Origin: Takifugu bimaculatus
Taxonomy: Eukaryota > Chordata > Actinopteri > Tetraodontiformes > Tetraodontidae
NCBI GenBank assembly: GCA_004026145.2
Contig: CP034979.1
Location: forward strand, 15,110,852 to 15,174,851
DNA: 64,000 nt
Direction: 5' to 3'
This document shows positions 11,602-25,260 of the stretch, piece by piece. Made by a program: the position numbers and the translations under genes. How positions within the stretch are numbered: position 1 is the stretch's first letter; each line of letters starts with the position of its first letter. The notes below the pieces were generated by a model. It searched no databases. It was not told where the DNA came from and was given only the letters and a program-made list of their open reading frames with translations.

Positions 11602-14600
11602 CTACTGGGAAGACTGGGAGCTGTCATTCTTGCTCTCCTGACTGGAGCGAGCCTTGTTGTTCCAGGGCGAATGTGCTCCCAGTGCAGGCGAGCTGTTGAA
11701 ACTGTCCTCATCCTCCAGGCCATTCGCCCCATCGAACTGCGTGTTCTCCAGTCGTGTGATCAGACGCTCGTCTTCGTCACCAAACTCCCCTCCCATCAGA
11801 GTGGGCTCTCCCACCATCATCACGTCCTAAAGGGGACAGCAAGGGCCGGTACATATTATCCCCATAATAAAGGGGCGGACTGACTGGCTGTATGGGCGAG
11901 TTGTTAAAATAGGTGCAATCTAATTTGAATTCAAACTGATTAAATGCATTGAATTGAATTGAAGGGGTCACGGGACCCTGGATATCACATTCTTGAGATA
12001 TAAAGCATTAATCTGGACTCGGTCACAACACGACAACGTGTCATCGAGAGCCAAGACGAAGGGGCTCTGCAGGGGCTCAGCAGCCCTAAACCCCGAGTGC
12101 TGCATGGGGAGGAGGGGGAGGGGGTCATTCCACCTCGGGTCTCATTCGGGCAACAAAGACAGCAGTGCTGCGTGATACATGTGCTCCGATGAGCATAACC
12201 ACAACCGGTATAAAGAGAAACACAGTTCCACTGACCAAGGCGCCGCTACCACGTGGGCCCACGTAAATTACTTTTAAACCCATCCAGATAAACCTGTGGC
12301 CCTAGAGGACCAGGGAATGCCCATTACTCTCACAGTGGGGTCTACCAACTAGTCCTAAGACCGGATGCGTCTACCCCAGAACACCAGATATTAACCCCCA
12401 CACCCAAAACTCTCCTCTAACCTCATTAATCAGACCTCTCCGTCCGGCCTTAACTCTGCTGGGGCACACAAAGTTAAATAGATGTAATGCTTACAGGTAC
12501 CTGGCTGGAGAGGGAAAAGCTGTTGGCTGGACTCTTCTTTTTGCTGTTGCTGTTGTTATTGCTGCTTCCGCCAGAGCTCACGGTGCTCCCTCCAGACACC
12601 TTCCTTTTCCGTCGCTTGTTTGGAGCTTGTCTCGCCGGTTCAGCTACAAAAAGTCAAAGCGGGCAGTGGAAGCGTGATAACCAAGTTGTTCCCAAGTCTC
12701 GACTATCAGATAGCTGGATTCCAAATGCTTGTTTTACCTGGAGGCGCTACCATTCTTTGCCACTTCTGGAAGAGGCAGGTCTTCAGGCAGTCTCTGGGGC
12801 TCAGACTGTACGTCTTATGTCTGGACATCAGCTCCTGCATGGGCTCCAATATCACACAAAGCTATGGGGACCATAAAAGGTGAGACAAAGGTTAATGTCG
12901 GGCAAATGAATTCAAAGACAAAAGTCCAATTTTGCTTACACGGAGGTAGTTGAGTGTGGAGTTGGACAGCCCACATCTGGTGATGTTTTTGGCCAGCTGA
13001 TCCAGCATCTGGGGATCCTGCTTGATTTGATTAAAGGGATGAGAGTGTTGCTTTTTGTTTGTATAAATGAGTGAAAAATGGCGATGTGAGTCTGGAACTC
13101 ACGTGCATAGCCAAGATGCTCCTCGGTAGGATTTCTCTATGTTGTCTGATGCTGAAGTGCCACGTCTTGATCCTCATCATGTCGTCAAACATGAACTCTA
13201 GGTACAGGCGGCCCTCCACACACACCTGCTCATTACATACATGACATAACTATTACAATCCAACAGTGAATTCCTGGCGACGCCGTCATGCTATGCAGCG
13301 TGAACAGCACCTGCGTGAACATGGGTTTGCCATTCTGGGTCACCATGGTGCACTGGTCGCAGTCGAGTGACACAAAGTTACTGTGGAACGACTCCTTTGG
13401 GTGCTTCAGAACGTAGAACAGCTCAGTGGCGCCCCCTTCGAAAATACTCCGAAAGTATCTGGGAATCAGCGTCCTGCCAATGGCTGCAGATGCACACGAG
13501 TGTATCGATCGCGTTAGTACATGATGATCAGCGAGCCTCATTCGAAACCACCCAGACACAAACAGAAACATTGTTTTTTAATTATTGAATGTTGAATGCC
13601 TTCAAAAAATTCTTACTGTATCGTTTGGGTCCGTCTTCCAGACAGAAGGTGACGGTGAGCATGGCGTCATCCTCAAAAAACTCTGTGGTGAACGCGTCCC
13701 ACCACAGATTGTCACAATCCTGGCGGAGGGAGGACGCGAGCAGCGAGTGGAAACAAATGATTTGCAAATTTGAAACCGTAAAAACATAAGAACGATTCTA
13801 AACAATGGAGGCATTTGTCACGTGAATACATTCCCAATAATCTCTTAGCTTTTCTTATTCTGTAACAAAATTCTATTTTTTTTAAAAATCCATAATGCTC
13901 CTCTCTGGAGGTTCCTGTGCGTGTTTGCAACCACAGGCAGATTGACAGTGACACAGAGAGAATACGGTTGCCACCAAAGACTCCAGGGGTGGATCAATAA
14001 TCCTATTACGGCTCCGAATGTTAATGAAATCAGTGAGGGCAATGGCCTCTGTCAACCATTCACTGCTACCCCCAACACGGCAAAGCAAAACATTAAATGA
14101 CGCCTTTAGTGTAGGTTGGTGTCATTCTGAAGGACTGATGGCCTGACTCTCACCTCGGTCCAGTTCTGTAGTCTCTTGTTCAGCTCATATATCCTGTAAT
14201 CTGTCTGGTTCCCATATGGTGTGGGTCTCCTGAAAGAGAAAACCAGGCGTCACCCCTCTGCAGGTCTCGCTGACACAAGGTGGACATACAGAATAGGAAT
14301 TAGTCGATAATGAGCATCCAGGTTTTAAAGTGCACTCACCCCATTCCAGGCTCCATGTATGACGGGGGGTACATGGGTGTGGGCCTAAAAAGAACGATGA
14401 ATGTTTAAAAGGATCTGCAAAAGTTGCTCACGGAAGCAAATCCTCAAAAGTTCCCTCTGTGGTATTATATATATATATATATATATATCACAGAAGTGTA
14501 CTTTTAACTATTATAACATCCCTTTTTGATTCTCGAGCCAAAAACCATTATTTATCTAAAGAGATTTAATGTCATCGTTGAATTTTGGTGAAATAAAAAT

Positions 14601-17600
14601 TGGTAACTAAAAAGAAATGAAAAGTGACAGTTTTTTCCAAATACTAGTTAATTGCCCTTGTAGCAATTATGCCACAATAAAAGAGTAAAACAAGTAAAAT
14701 GGAGGCCAGTGGAAAATGGAAGCTTTAATTATTTAAGAATGACATTGAGGTAAATCTTAACACATCTCTGAAAAGAGACCTACCCCACATCCCGGTCCAG
14801 CATAGCGCCTGGGTGGAAGGGGGGGAAGCTGCCGCCGTTAGGAGGCTCCTTAGGAGAGTACAGTTTGAACGACTTTGACGAACAGCCTGCGCAGAGCAGA
14901 GGAGGGGAGGGAGGGGGATTCGGAGGTTTAGAGGAGATTTAGATTACTTTAGATTTAGCTCATTCAAACTGAGGAATCGAACGATGAGTGATTTTGTCGA
15001 GATTAAAAAAAAAAAGTCATCCGAAACAATGTCCCGCTGCTTTCATTATCTAATGCATCTTCAATCTGCTAAATGGACGAGGAGGGGGAAAAAAAGCATT
15101 TGAGGAGAAATGAAAACCACCGTATACGTATATTAGCCTGAAGACGCGTCAGAAAGCATCAGAAGGAACGGGCTACTGTGTTCTCCCTCATCTGGTACCA
15201 TCAATACAACTCCAGGCAGCCCTCCTCTCTCCACACGGCCCCCCGAGATCCAAACCACGCACTGCGCTCGTGTGTTTCCCCCTTTAGCCGCCTCATCTAC
15301 CCATCCCCCCTTTCCTACGCTGGCTGTTGTTAACCCTTGTCTGGCCAAATCAACCATTCATGCTTAAGCAATCCAGGAAGCTAAAAAAAACCCCACACAT
15401 TTATTCAGTACTTCTCCTTGAGAAGACCCCACACACACGGCTGCTGAGCGTAATTAGGTCTGGGAACGATGAGTTGAACCACCGCTGGAAAATTACGAGA
15501 ATCGCCCACCACTACGACCCAACAGTTGCCCTACTTTTGGGAGGATGTAGGAAAATGCAGATTTTTTTTGATGATGGATAAACTGTGAGAACAGATTATT
15601 AGTGGTATTTTTCCCCCTGGTAACACTGTTTACAGGCATCGCGTCTTCCTGTTTGTACAGACAGCTTTCTGAGCTGCAAACTGTCACTTTTTTTCCTTTT
15701 TGCATGGTTGGCGAGTGTTTCCTGCTCCAAATTGAACCATCATTTCTCTGTTAATGTTCCAATAGCTTTTTCCACCAGCAGAATCAAGACTCCAAATGAA
15801 AAAATAAGGATCACTCGTGGGTTCATGTTAAGTACATCTCTTTTTTTTTTTTCCCACTCCTTTCATTAAGTAAACACAGCCACCACAAAGGTCACCTCAT
15901 CCGTTCCTCTAGGAACTGGATGAACATGCCCGGTCGGACCCGAGAATGGCTCCATTTGCATTTGGCCTTTGACCCGCAGGCAAATTTCCCCCAAAACGCG
16001 CAGCCATTAGTTTGACAGAAACCCCCGTATCCTGTTTGATGCTCTTGGTGCAGAACAAATGACATTGCAAGCCTCAGCCCTGCAGCCTGGTAGGAAACCG
16101 TTGATAAAAATGACATTTATGCCTTTATGAAGAACCAAGAGCCTCATATAACCTGAAAAACCTCGAATGGTATGACCCCTAAACTGGTTTAAAAGATGGT
16201 CCAGAGAGGGGAAGCCGAGGGGACGGGGGGAGCCCCCACTTGCAGAACCATTTAACAAAGACTACGCTCAATTTCAGAGACTTTGGTGCAGTTTAGTCGG
16301 CCTGAAACGTCCAGAGAAAACAATAGAGCTGCAACAAGCGCCCCCCCCCCCCCCCTCCAACATCTAACGCTACGGAGATGGCTATTTGGACCGAGTAATG
16401 GCCCAAGTCAGCATGCACGGTAGATGTTAACTTCTTGGAAAGGTTCCCTTAATTACAGCGCAGCACCGGGCGAGGAGAGAGCCGCAGGGCCGCTGTGGAT
16501 GATGGGGGCCATTGCTAAACTATCAGCCTAGCTGGCTGCTAACCTGCTAAACGCCAGCACTTAGCCACAATCCCCTCGCCGGAGAAGCACCGAGAGGAGC
16601 AGCGTGGGTGCAGCTTGACAGTTACCTGCAGAGAAATGTCCACCGATACGCGGTGTCGCTCGGCGCTTCTCGCCGCCTAGCTTAGCCTCGCTGCTAGCCG
16701 GAGCGGCGGGATGGGGAAGGCTCCAGCTCCGGCCGCTGACAACGCAGGCTGCCTCGCGGAACGAGGCGGTAAATGGAGGGTTAAGCCGAACCTCCGGATG
16801 GTGCCCGGGTTCCTCTGCCGGACTGCAAGGGCAGGTGGTGCGTTTAAAATGTCATTTGCTTGAGCGGGACGGTGCTACCCGTCTACTTCTACTCCAGGAC
16901 CCTTTGTTCCTTCAGTGCCAGCCGGGATCCGAACAAACAAAGGCCCCGCCTCCTCCGGGCTCCTCCGCCCCTCCGAGCTCGCATGACCGGACAAACACGG
17001 GCTTTCCTTCCGTACTTTGTCTCGCCCGAAACCCAAACGTGCGCCGGCAGTGGCCCCCCCACAGTGGGACATGGTGGGGCCACCCTGAAATGTAGAGCCA
17101 TTACCCCATTTTTGGTTCACATTGAGGCTGTTGAGTGTAAAAACATCTCACAGGCTCGACTAATCACTGACTATTCTTAGTGTAAACGTTGTAAAAAGGC
17201 ATATGAGCTAAATAAATGTGTTTATGGGAGGGGAGGCACAGCCCAAAGAGGAACCGAGGTGACCTTCAGAGTCCCAGGGGTCAGTTTGGACCACAGTCTG
17301 CTGTGGTAGTCCAAACAATTTCCAGCCACCCTCCCCAGACTGAGCTTTACAGCACATCTTTCCTGTCGTACTTGAGGTTGTTGCTAGGATGCCTTTGCTC
17401 ACTGGGCGACTTGATAGCACTCTCACCACTGCTCAGGAGCTGTGGAAAATAACCCCCCCCAAAAAAACGTTAGATCAGAGATACAGCAGCTGAAACGTGT
17501 TCAGAGATAGGGTGAGGAGAATTAGAACCCTCCCCATACAGAGAAACAGAATCTTTCACTTTTCTATTCGGAAGCTGCCTCTGATCATCTGCTGCATCAT

Positions 17601-20600
17601 TTGATTTTATTTTTTAAAATGAATCAATAGACTCTATGTTTACAAGCAACGTATTTGACAGCAAGGAACATTTTGTGGTCTCAGATTGCCCCTCGGTGAT
17701 CAATTTGCCGGCTTTCACTTTGGTTGCCAGTCAGTTTATGGAGTTACATAATGCAGAGGGAGATGGGAGGAAAATCCAGCTCACTGACGATGTCAGTGCC
17801 CCTCACCAGGCCCTCACACAGCTTGCATGCAGCCTGAATTTAGGCTAGATTCTGTCATAGCTTAATGTTTCACATCATGCTATCTGTTACACTACCCTTC
17901 TGTTGTGGATGTACAGGTACAATAATACTGATCAGAGGTCAGATCTGACAGAACAGCACCTCCCTCTGCTGGCACATGATACAAATCTCCTGCCATCATG
18001 GCTTTGAGCTGCGTCCAGTCATTCTGTAGCCATCAGCAATTTAATATTTCCACTAGTTTGGGATGTTTTCTTTCTGAAGCATCAAAAAAAGGAGGATATA
18101 TCTCCAGATCTGCTCAGCGGTGCACTTGTTATTCAGGGATGTGACTTTTTTAAAGGAGAAATTTTTCAAAAATAGACTTCACCAAACAGAATCAAAACAA
18201 AATCTACAGGCTTGTGAATTTTCACAGCCCCTCTGGGAGATAAAGTAGGTTCAATTTCACATTTACTTCCTTCAATGTGTCTGTAAATATATGATCTACG
18301 CACATTTTATGCATACAGATCTATCTGCTGCTCATCCCAGCGTTAAAGCGCACCAGAAGACCGCAGTGACCAACGATATTTAGAGTTTAATTTTAGAGCC
18401 GCAGAGTGTGAATAATGAATCAACCTTGACATATTGCTTAGCTTCACTGGAATATTGCCTGTTTGTCCTACATTCAACTGGCACTTCCTTTAATGTCACA
18501 TCTGAAACACACCAGCCTGGTAATCAGCCTTCATTTCCGAGCAGAACAACCGGAACAACTCCGCCTCTGCCAACACTTCACGTCTCCATGTGCAGCATAA
18601 ATAATAAATAGCCTCAAATCTATCAATTCATCTTTGACGCCCATTCAAATGAGATGGTTAACTCGGCACAAAAGATTCCATCGACCACTTGAAAGATGGT
18701 TATGGTTTGCGAGGTATATCGAACCTAAGACGGCTTTGATAAGCTTCTGAGCAACTCTGCATCTGCCTTTTCTCCAGTCCAGACTGACATCAGCATCTCT
18801 GCCAGCAGCAGCTCAGCATCCATGTTTGATAGACGCTGCAGCGTCCACAAATAAAGCAGCAGCTTTGTATGGGGGGGAAATAAACCATTTCATCCTGCAT
18901 TTACTTTTCTCCCCTAGCCCTCTGCCCTCATGTGGCACATGCCAGCATCCTGTCGGCTTACAGCAGATGTGACATCACTACAGCTCATCTCCCATTCATA
19001 ACCCCCCCCCCCCCCCCCGCGGACACAAACACCTCCCCATCTCTGTCTCCCCAGCATCACCGTCTCCCACGCATTCCTTCATTCTCTTTGCCTCTGCACA
19101 CACAGCCATTTTGATTTAGCAAACAACATCTGAGAGACTCTCTGAGGTAAAGAGAGGGCAGAACAAGGAGAACGGAAATGTCCAGTGAAAAATATGCTTC
19201 CAGTGCCGGCGGAGACACCCAAACCTTTTCTTATATAATGACCGCAATCGCAATAAAAAGCCCTTGCTGTTCGGCTGCCATCTTGGCTCGGCTTTAAGTC
19301 ACTTTTCTCCCAACAGGAGCCATATGACTTTCTGCATGAGGTAACACCAGGGTTACTGCAAAGAGACACCGGGCGAGGGATGCAGAGTGACAGAGGGGGA
19401 GGGAAAGAGGGAGAGGGGGTGAGTAAGATGAGGACAGGAGAGAGGGAGGGTATCAGAGAGAGGTGGGTGAGAGACGGAGAAAGTGCCGAGAAGAGGGGAG
19501 CACGTACTTGAGTGGGCGCATGAGAGTGTGTGTGCGTGCGTGCGTGTGTGTGAGGCGGTGGTTTCAGCTCAGAGGCGATCTATTTTTACCACTTAGCCTG
19601 AACAAAGGATGCGATTGGCTCCTCCGTATTCGTACGGATCTCCAACATGGGGGACGACGAAACGGCCGATCACAGCAAAGTCACTGAGGGATCAGAACAT
19701 CAGAACTTTTCCGACCTCAGACAGCAGAATTTTGCGCTTTATCGCGCGGGAGTAACCTTTCAGATTCCTCCACGCTGAAAACACCCTGACCTTGGACGAA
19801 AACAACAATTTGCGTGCGCGCGTTTGCTTCCCAGATTCTCACAGAGGGGATGGGAAAGTTCTTCCATCCACCATCGGGGAAGAATGTAAACAAACCAGCC
19901 CGCAAATATAATGACTTGCAGCCCCGGCCCAGAGAGGGAGAGAGGAACTTCATTTCATATTAATGCTGAACCGCGGTTATCTGAGGGAACCACCGGCCTG
20001 AACTTGTCTTATCAGGCTCTGGATGAAGCCTGCACGCAGGCCTGCATGTGCAAACCCGCACAAGACGGCGCCTAATGTGCATATAGGCGCGTTCCCTGCT
20101 CAGACCTTTTCTCTCCTTCATCCTTGGAGCACATGTGGATGCCATTAGAAGTTTCTGCTCCACATTAAAGTCTGTTAACGCAGGGAGCAGAGGAGGAGGT
20201 AGAGATACTCAGGAAGAACGAGAGGAGAGGAGAGATAGGGGAAAAGAGAGGAGATCTGAGGAGAAAAACATCAAGCAGCGGTCGCTCTAATTTTATTCCG
20301 ACTGATAGCCGACTACCAATGAATCAGAACAGCCCCATTAAAATGATACCGACACCCTAATTTAATCTGTCCTCTCCGAGATCCCCTTAAGCAGATTCCA
20401 TGATTCAATTTGTATCTGTAACTTGCTTCCTTTTGCTGCATGAGGCTCATCCCCTGACGCTGTCCCTCTCACAGGAGAAATTCTCCCAAACAACACGAAT
20501 CTAACATGAAATACTGGCGTGTGGAAAATGGGTACAAAGACAGGATGAATCCTGTCTGATAATGATAAAATGCTGCTTACGGTCAGACATCGGCTGAGCT

Positions 20601-20991
20601 GCTGCGAACTTGTCTCATCAGGACGGAGCCTGAAGGGTCAGAGAGTCACAGACAAATACGGCCAAAAACCCAGCAGTGATAAAGCTGGAATAAGCGATTA
20701 GACCTCCGTTGATCCGCTACGCCGCAAAGGTGGCATGACTAAGGGTCTGCCGAACGACTCGGCCCTGTGGGGCTGCACCGTCAGTCCATGTTCACGTTCG
20801 AGGACATGTGTCGAGCGCACATGCATGCACGTACTTAACTCACACAGCTGTCCCCGGGCAGCTTTGCTGCACTTTTACATAAGTCATCGCTCTGACAGCA
20901 ACAACGCAGGGGGGGTGTGGGGGTTAGACGAGAGACGGGGGAGAGAAAGAGTGAGGCACTTACCGGGACAAGCACAACCTCCAACAGACAT
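11602..20991 (-). CDS. ldb1: LIM domain-binding protein 1 (LIM cofactor, NLI/CLIM family)
   Basis: Nuclear adaptor that dimerises and bridges LIM-homeodomain and LMO proteins, as in GATA1/LMO2 complexes. Exons: 20964-20991, 14784-14886, 14340-14384, 14154-14229, 13617-13719, 13311-13483, 13103-13225, 12940-13020, 12738-12861, 12495-12643, 11602-11826. All phases agree and give 409 residues. The first exon encodes MSVGGCACP. A second in-frame ATG at 14803 (MLDRDVG) gives the classic short form of 372 residues (human 375). Visible parts: the dimerisation domain with CDNLWWDAFTTEFFEDDAM and RTLIPRYFRSIFEGGATEL, a basic nuclear signal (NKRRKRK), a Ser/Asn-rich linker, and the LIM-interaction domain in the last exon (MVGEPTLMGGEFGDEDERLI, residues about 338-370). 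PTPMYPPSYMEP and CDNLWWDAF match LDB1 rather than LDB2. Divergent orientation to pprc1, as in human. Teleosts often keep two copies, so ldb1a versus ldb1b is not resolved. Confidence 0.96.
14464..14488. repeat. (TA)n microsatellite
   Basis: A TA dinucleotide run in the ldb1 intron between exons 14340-14384 and 14784-14886. Confidence 0.9.
16341..16355. repeat. poly-C tract
   Basis: Homopolymer of about 15 C in the large ldb1 intron. Confidence 0.9.
16626..16860 (-). promoter_or_regulatory. ldb1: Probable alternative ldb1 promoter and 5' UTR exon
   Basis: This CpG-rich minus-strand stretch ends in a good donor (CTGCAG|GTAACT, exon edge at 16626) and has no ATG just before it. Spliced to exon 14784-14886, it would yield the short ldb1 form starting at 14803. 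The 5' boundary is not determined. Assigned by inference from base composition, the donor and the two known LDB1 N-termini. Confidence 0.5.
19002..19018. repeat. poly-C tract
   Basis: Homopolymer of about 17 C in the large ldb1 intron. Confidence 0.9.
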
Positions 20992-21284
20992 CTTCTCACA
21001 TGTTGGGCTCTACTTGGAGAGAAACGGCTGCACTCAGTCCACACACCGCTTGCATGGGCTAACTGCGAGGGAAAACAACACAGACAAAGGGGAGGAGAGC
21101 TTAGAGGGAGTGGTACGAAGCAGGGCATGTACACTATAACTACATTCCTCTCTCTCTGTCAGGAGCAGGAAGTTGGCAGCGCTGTGCGCTCGAGCTGCAT
21201 CATTAATGGCCATATTGCAACACGAGTGGGAGGGAAAATGAGACATGAGTGAAATAGGAAGAAAGAACCTTTATAATGTGGAAT

Positions 21285-21430
21285 AAGTGTGTGTGTCGGT
21301 GTGTGTCTGTGTGTCAGTGTGTAGACGAGAGAATACAGGAGGGAGGCAATTAGACCAAAGGAGGAGAAAAGGAGAAACCGTGTGTGTCCGTGCGTGTACA
21401 TGTGTGTGCATGCGTGTGTGTGTGTGTGAT
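21285..21430. repeat. Imperfect GT-rich low-complexity block
   Basis: Repeated GTGTGT(C/G) units with interruptions; a CA-rich block follows at about 21500-21545. Long open frames on both strands here are artefacts of the repeat. Confidence 0.85.
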
Positions 21431-22576
21431 GCATCGTCCATTTTTTTTTTGCCTTGTGCTGCTGTGGGAGATAAACAGCCCAGAGGCACAGGGTCATTAC
21501 CGCCAAACACACACATGCACTCACACGCGCGCACACACGTGCACAATCCCTCTCTCACGTATGACAGTTTTCCATCCCTCCCCGTCTTCTTTTGCTACTT
21601 CCTTCTGTTTCACTGCTGCCAAGAAAAGACTGGCGTTAATCACTACAGACAGTATCGATTAAAAATGCAAAGCCCACCTGGAGTGCAGGGACACTGGAGG
21701 CCCATGGGAGGCAGGAAGAGTGTGCGCACACCTACGTGCACACGCTCACATCTGACAGGAGCTGCATGTAAACAGTGCAACTGCAGACTGTTTGCCCAGC
21801 AGCTCATCTCTCCCTCCCTCCCTCTGTCTGCTTGTGCACTTTTCCCAGTATTTAATCTCACTTCACTGTGTCAGTCTTGACTTTGACCTTTCCCTAGTTT
21901 TAAATCATGTGATGTGATCCGGTTTCGTTTTTCAGTTTCCCAACTCACTTACGCCGTGCCTCCCTTTGCTTTGAGCAAAACCAACCGCCCAACAAGTCAT
22001 CGTAGAATCCCAAACATTGCCGACCCTCTTAAACTGGATGCCTTTTTGCCTATGAGGTCGAACAGTCAACTAAAATGGCTGAAAAATGAGCAAATAGAAG
22101 TGGCGATTTGATAAAAGCTTAAGCTATGAACGCTGCATGCAGCTGCTGGAGGCTAATGTGCTGTTTAATGAGTAATCTTCACATGTTCGCTCAACAAACA
22201 TCACGCCAAAGTGAGTCGACGGTGTGTTCGGCGAAGAGCGCGTCATTGTTGTTTGTCACACACACGACAAACATACGCTATAAAAAGACAAACAAGTGTC
22301 TCCGGGAGAAACTACAGCTGACAGGAACAGCACCCGCACATCACAGTGGAAGCATCGCGGCTGGATGTCACGCACTGTGTCAGACATTAGGCAACAATGA
22401 TTTTACCCAACAGGTTTGCACATTATTCCTTTCCTTCACTCTCATTCCCTTGTTTTCCCTCCATCCTGGCATCCTCTCGTCTCATGACACCGCAGCTCTG
22501 CCTTATCCTACAAAATGCATGTACAAAACATCCTGCAACTTAATAAAATGGTGAACTCTGGACAACCCATGCTGCA

Positions 22577-22602
<26 letters not shown>
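22577..22602. repeat. (GA)n microsatellite
   Basis: A GA dinucleotide run in the ldb1-pprc1 spacer. Confidence 0.92.
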
Positions 22603-22609
<7 letters not shown>

Positions 22610-25260
22610 AGGATGGAAATAGATGACGGGTTCACGAATGTGATTTAGGAAATGGCTTCTGTTTCCAGAAGCGATTAGGCTTTGTAGCTGTGCTTTTCAT
22701 CAGCGCCTGCACCATCAGCCATGCTCTCACTCTTCTCTTTTCCTCCCATCTTCCCATCACCCATGGCTCAAAAAGCTCGCTGTGGATGACTTAGTTCGCC
22801 CTTGTTTGCCTCCAGCAGCAGTTCCGTGGCATGTGACAAAGTACCTGCCACAGCGCCTTGTTTAATGTCCCACATACAGCACTTATTATCGTGGTAACAG
22901 ATGCTCGCACCCGCCAAAGGCATTTATTTGTCATAAGCTTCACGAGTGTTTTAAATGCTCTTGCTAGCCCGTTAGATGCCTCAGGTGAGTTCCCCCATCA
23001 ATGCATATGCCTCATTCTTTTGTCTCCTAACTGGTCTGCAGCACCACATCTTTTTTCTCTCCTCCTTTTCTCACCTTTGCTCACAGTCTCGCTTAAATAT
23101 CCATCTCTGCACTTACCTTTGTCTCTCTTCTGAGCCCACGCTCGTTCTAGAAAGTCTGCCTGGGTCAACCACGCACGGAAAACAAACTGCGCCAGCAGAG
23201 AGAGCGAGAGAGAGAGGGAGGGAGGAGAGAGAGGAAGTGTGATGAACAGATGCAGATGCAGACACAAATGCAGGGAGATCTGGCAGTGTGCAAATTAGAG
23301 GATGAGAGAGAAGAGCGGAGGAGAAAGAAGGGGAAAAGGGGAGGGGGGCAACTCTAAGCTGCACTGGTATGAAGATGACGCAGGGGCAGTATAGCCAGGA
23401 CCACCTCTTCTCTCCAGCCCCATCCCTCCATATCCACCAGCAGGAGGAGGGGGGGGAGAAAGGGCACTGTATCCATGGCAACGGCAGAACAGCGGTGGGT
23501 AGCAGTCAGGAAGCACGCTGAGGCACAGTGACATGTTCCTCTCTTTCTCTGTCTGGCTCTCAGACATTTGAGCTCATCTGTCTGCTGATTGCACCGACAT
23601 GTTGCAGCCTGTGATGTGTGGGAGGACCAGCGAGACAAAAGCACAACTGGCCACAACACTCATCACAATGAAGTTGTCTGTTCTTGGTTTTTCAGGAAGG
23701 TAAAATCAACCAGCAGGCTGGCAGCAGCAGATAAAGGGAGCACAAAACTAGTGGACGTCAACCAAAGATCATCGTATATGTACTTCTCAAAGCTACATTT
23801 AAAACCTTCAGACAAAACCATTTGAGTAATGTTGTCTCAGTGACAGCTACGGTATATTCCACATTTTTGATATAGGTTCCATAAATAATTACTGTCGCCA
23901 TTGTGAAACTCCAGTAAGGAGCAATAATCTATTGAATGCAATATTTTTTTGGTTTATAAATGTTTGTTTTGATTAATTCACATCATATGATAGATGATTG
24001 GTCACACGTCTTGAGGGATACAAATGTCTTTCTCACTTAAAATAAAAGGTGAAATGTTCTTTATGTCCTTTCAGCGGTCCGTGCATCTTTGGAATGTACA
24101 GCGTGTAACATTTAGTGGAGGGATGTTCATTCAACCCCTGACTACATGTCTGCAGTGCGCAGATAAAAGCGTGTTTCCAAAGAGAGAACTGAAAAGAATA
24201 AAACAGAGGAATAAATAGTTAACGTAAATCTTTTAACAGGGCTCTCTTGTGGAGAAATGAAGCATTACAAGAGTGAAAGAAGACGCTGTCAGTGTCTCGT
24301 TGAGACATTAAAATTTAGGGCGCCCTCATTATTAATGACACCACAAACAAGTGCAAACAGCGGCTTTTAAATAATAATTACGTTAAAGCAGATTCCTAAC
24401 CTGACTATCACGGTAACTGAAATTTTATGAAGTACATTAAAAAAAATAAAAATAAATGTGTGTGCTTTCAAAATAGGATCACACCAGCTCCAGTAAATTA
24501 TACTGTACAGCACTTTATTTCATATATGTATATTTCGAGAGTGAATCAGTCATACTAATAAATGTGAGAACAGAAATGCGACAGGTTACATCTCCACGTT
24601 TATCGGTGTTAAAGTTATTCTATTATGAACCATGTCTTTATTTTAAAAGAACGGAACCAGCAGCTAAAAATAGGAAGGAAAGTGATAAAGTCTTCTTTTC
24701 TGGTCTCAGATGAAATATTTCTGACCACTGCACCAGGTCTATTTATAGTTTATTTATTTGCACATTGCTTTTTTCTTTCCTCATTTTATTTCTCATGTTG
24801 TTGTTATTTTTGAAACGGATCTTGAGACCTAACAACTTCATCACCAGTGCTTCCTGCTGTAATTATTGTGCAAATGAAAATAGCTAAATCTGGCAGCTTG
24901 TGATAAGCAGTTAATTATTACTGCTCATTACATCTTTCATTCATGATTAGCACGTTTAAAGCATAAACTACATTGAAACTAGAAAGTCTTCATTGCTAAT
25001 TAATGTTTACAAGGATTTTGCAGTAAAGACAAGTTTTGTGTGATGTGTTGCCGGTAATGAGGTGTTTTGCACGGCTGTCAGGATAGTTTTATACCAGTCA
25101 AAACGTTGCTCCCCCCCCCCAAAATCACAACGGCCTGACACAGGCTGAACAAACAATAAAGATAAAGCCGTAAAATGTATATATTTCTCAGCTAAAACCT
25201 TGAATGAGCAGCTCTTGTGGATCCTGGGTTATAATGAGTCAGTTTCCGCCCTACGGATGA

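Larger units (their letters stand above)
14887..20963. other. Large ldb1 intron with internal alternative promoter
   Basis: This 6.1-kb intron separates the MSVGG exon from the exon carrying the short-form ATG. It contains poly-C runs (16341-16355, 19002-19018), GT-rich sequence near 19525-19555 and GA-rich sequence at 19380-19480. No coding exon was found on either strand. The CpG-rich part at about 16430-17050 looks like a second promoter (separate entry). Confidence 0.6.
20992..25260. other. Spacer between divergent ldb1 and pprc1, simple-sequence rich
   Basis: It holds the distal ldb1 promoter next to 20991 and then mostly simple sequence: GT/CA-rich blocks at 21285-21320, 21380-21430 and 21500-21545, (GA)n at 22577-22602, GA-rich at 23195-23240, and poly-C at 25111-25120. 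No coding exon, RNA gene or transposon was recognised. Open frames here come from low-complexity DNA. Confidence 0.5.

Noticed and set aside
19463..19687. Open frame beginning MGERRRKC in the ldb1 intron
   Set aside because: Built on GA- and GT-rich low-complexity DNA; no splice context and no family resemblance.
21287..21880. 197-codon plus-strand open frame
   Set aside because: The first part is translated GT repeat (CVCVSV-type residues) and the rest has no domain; the opposite strand is equally open.
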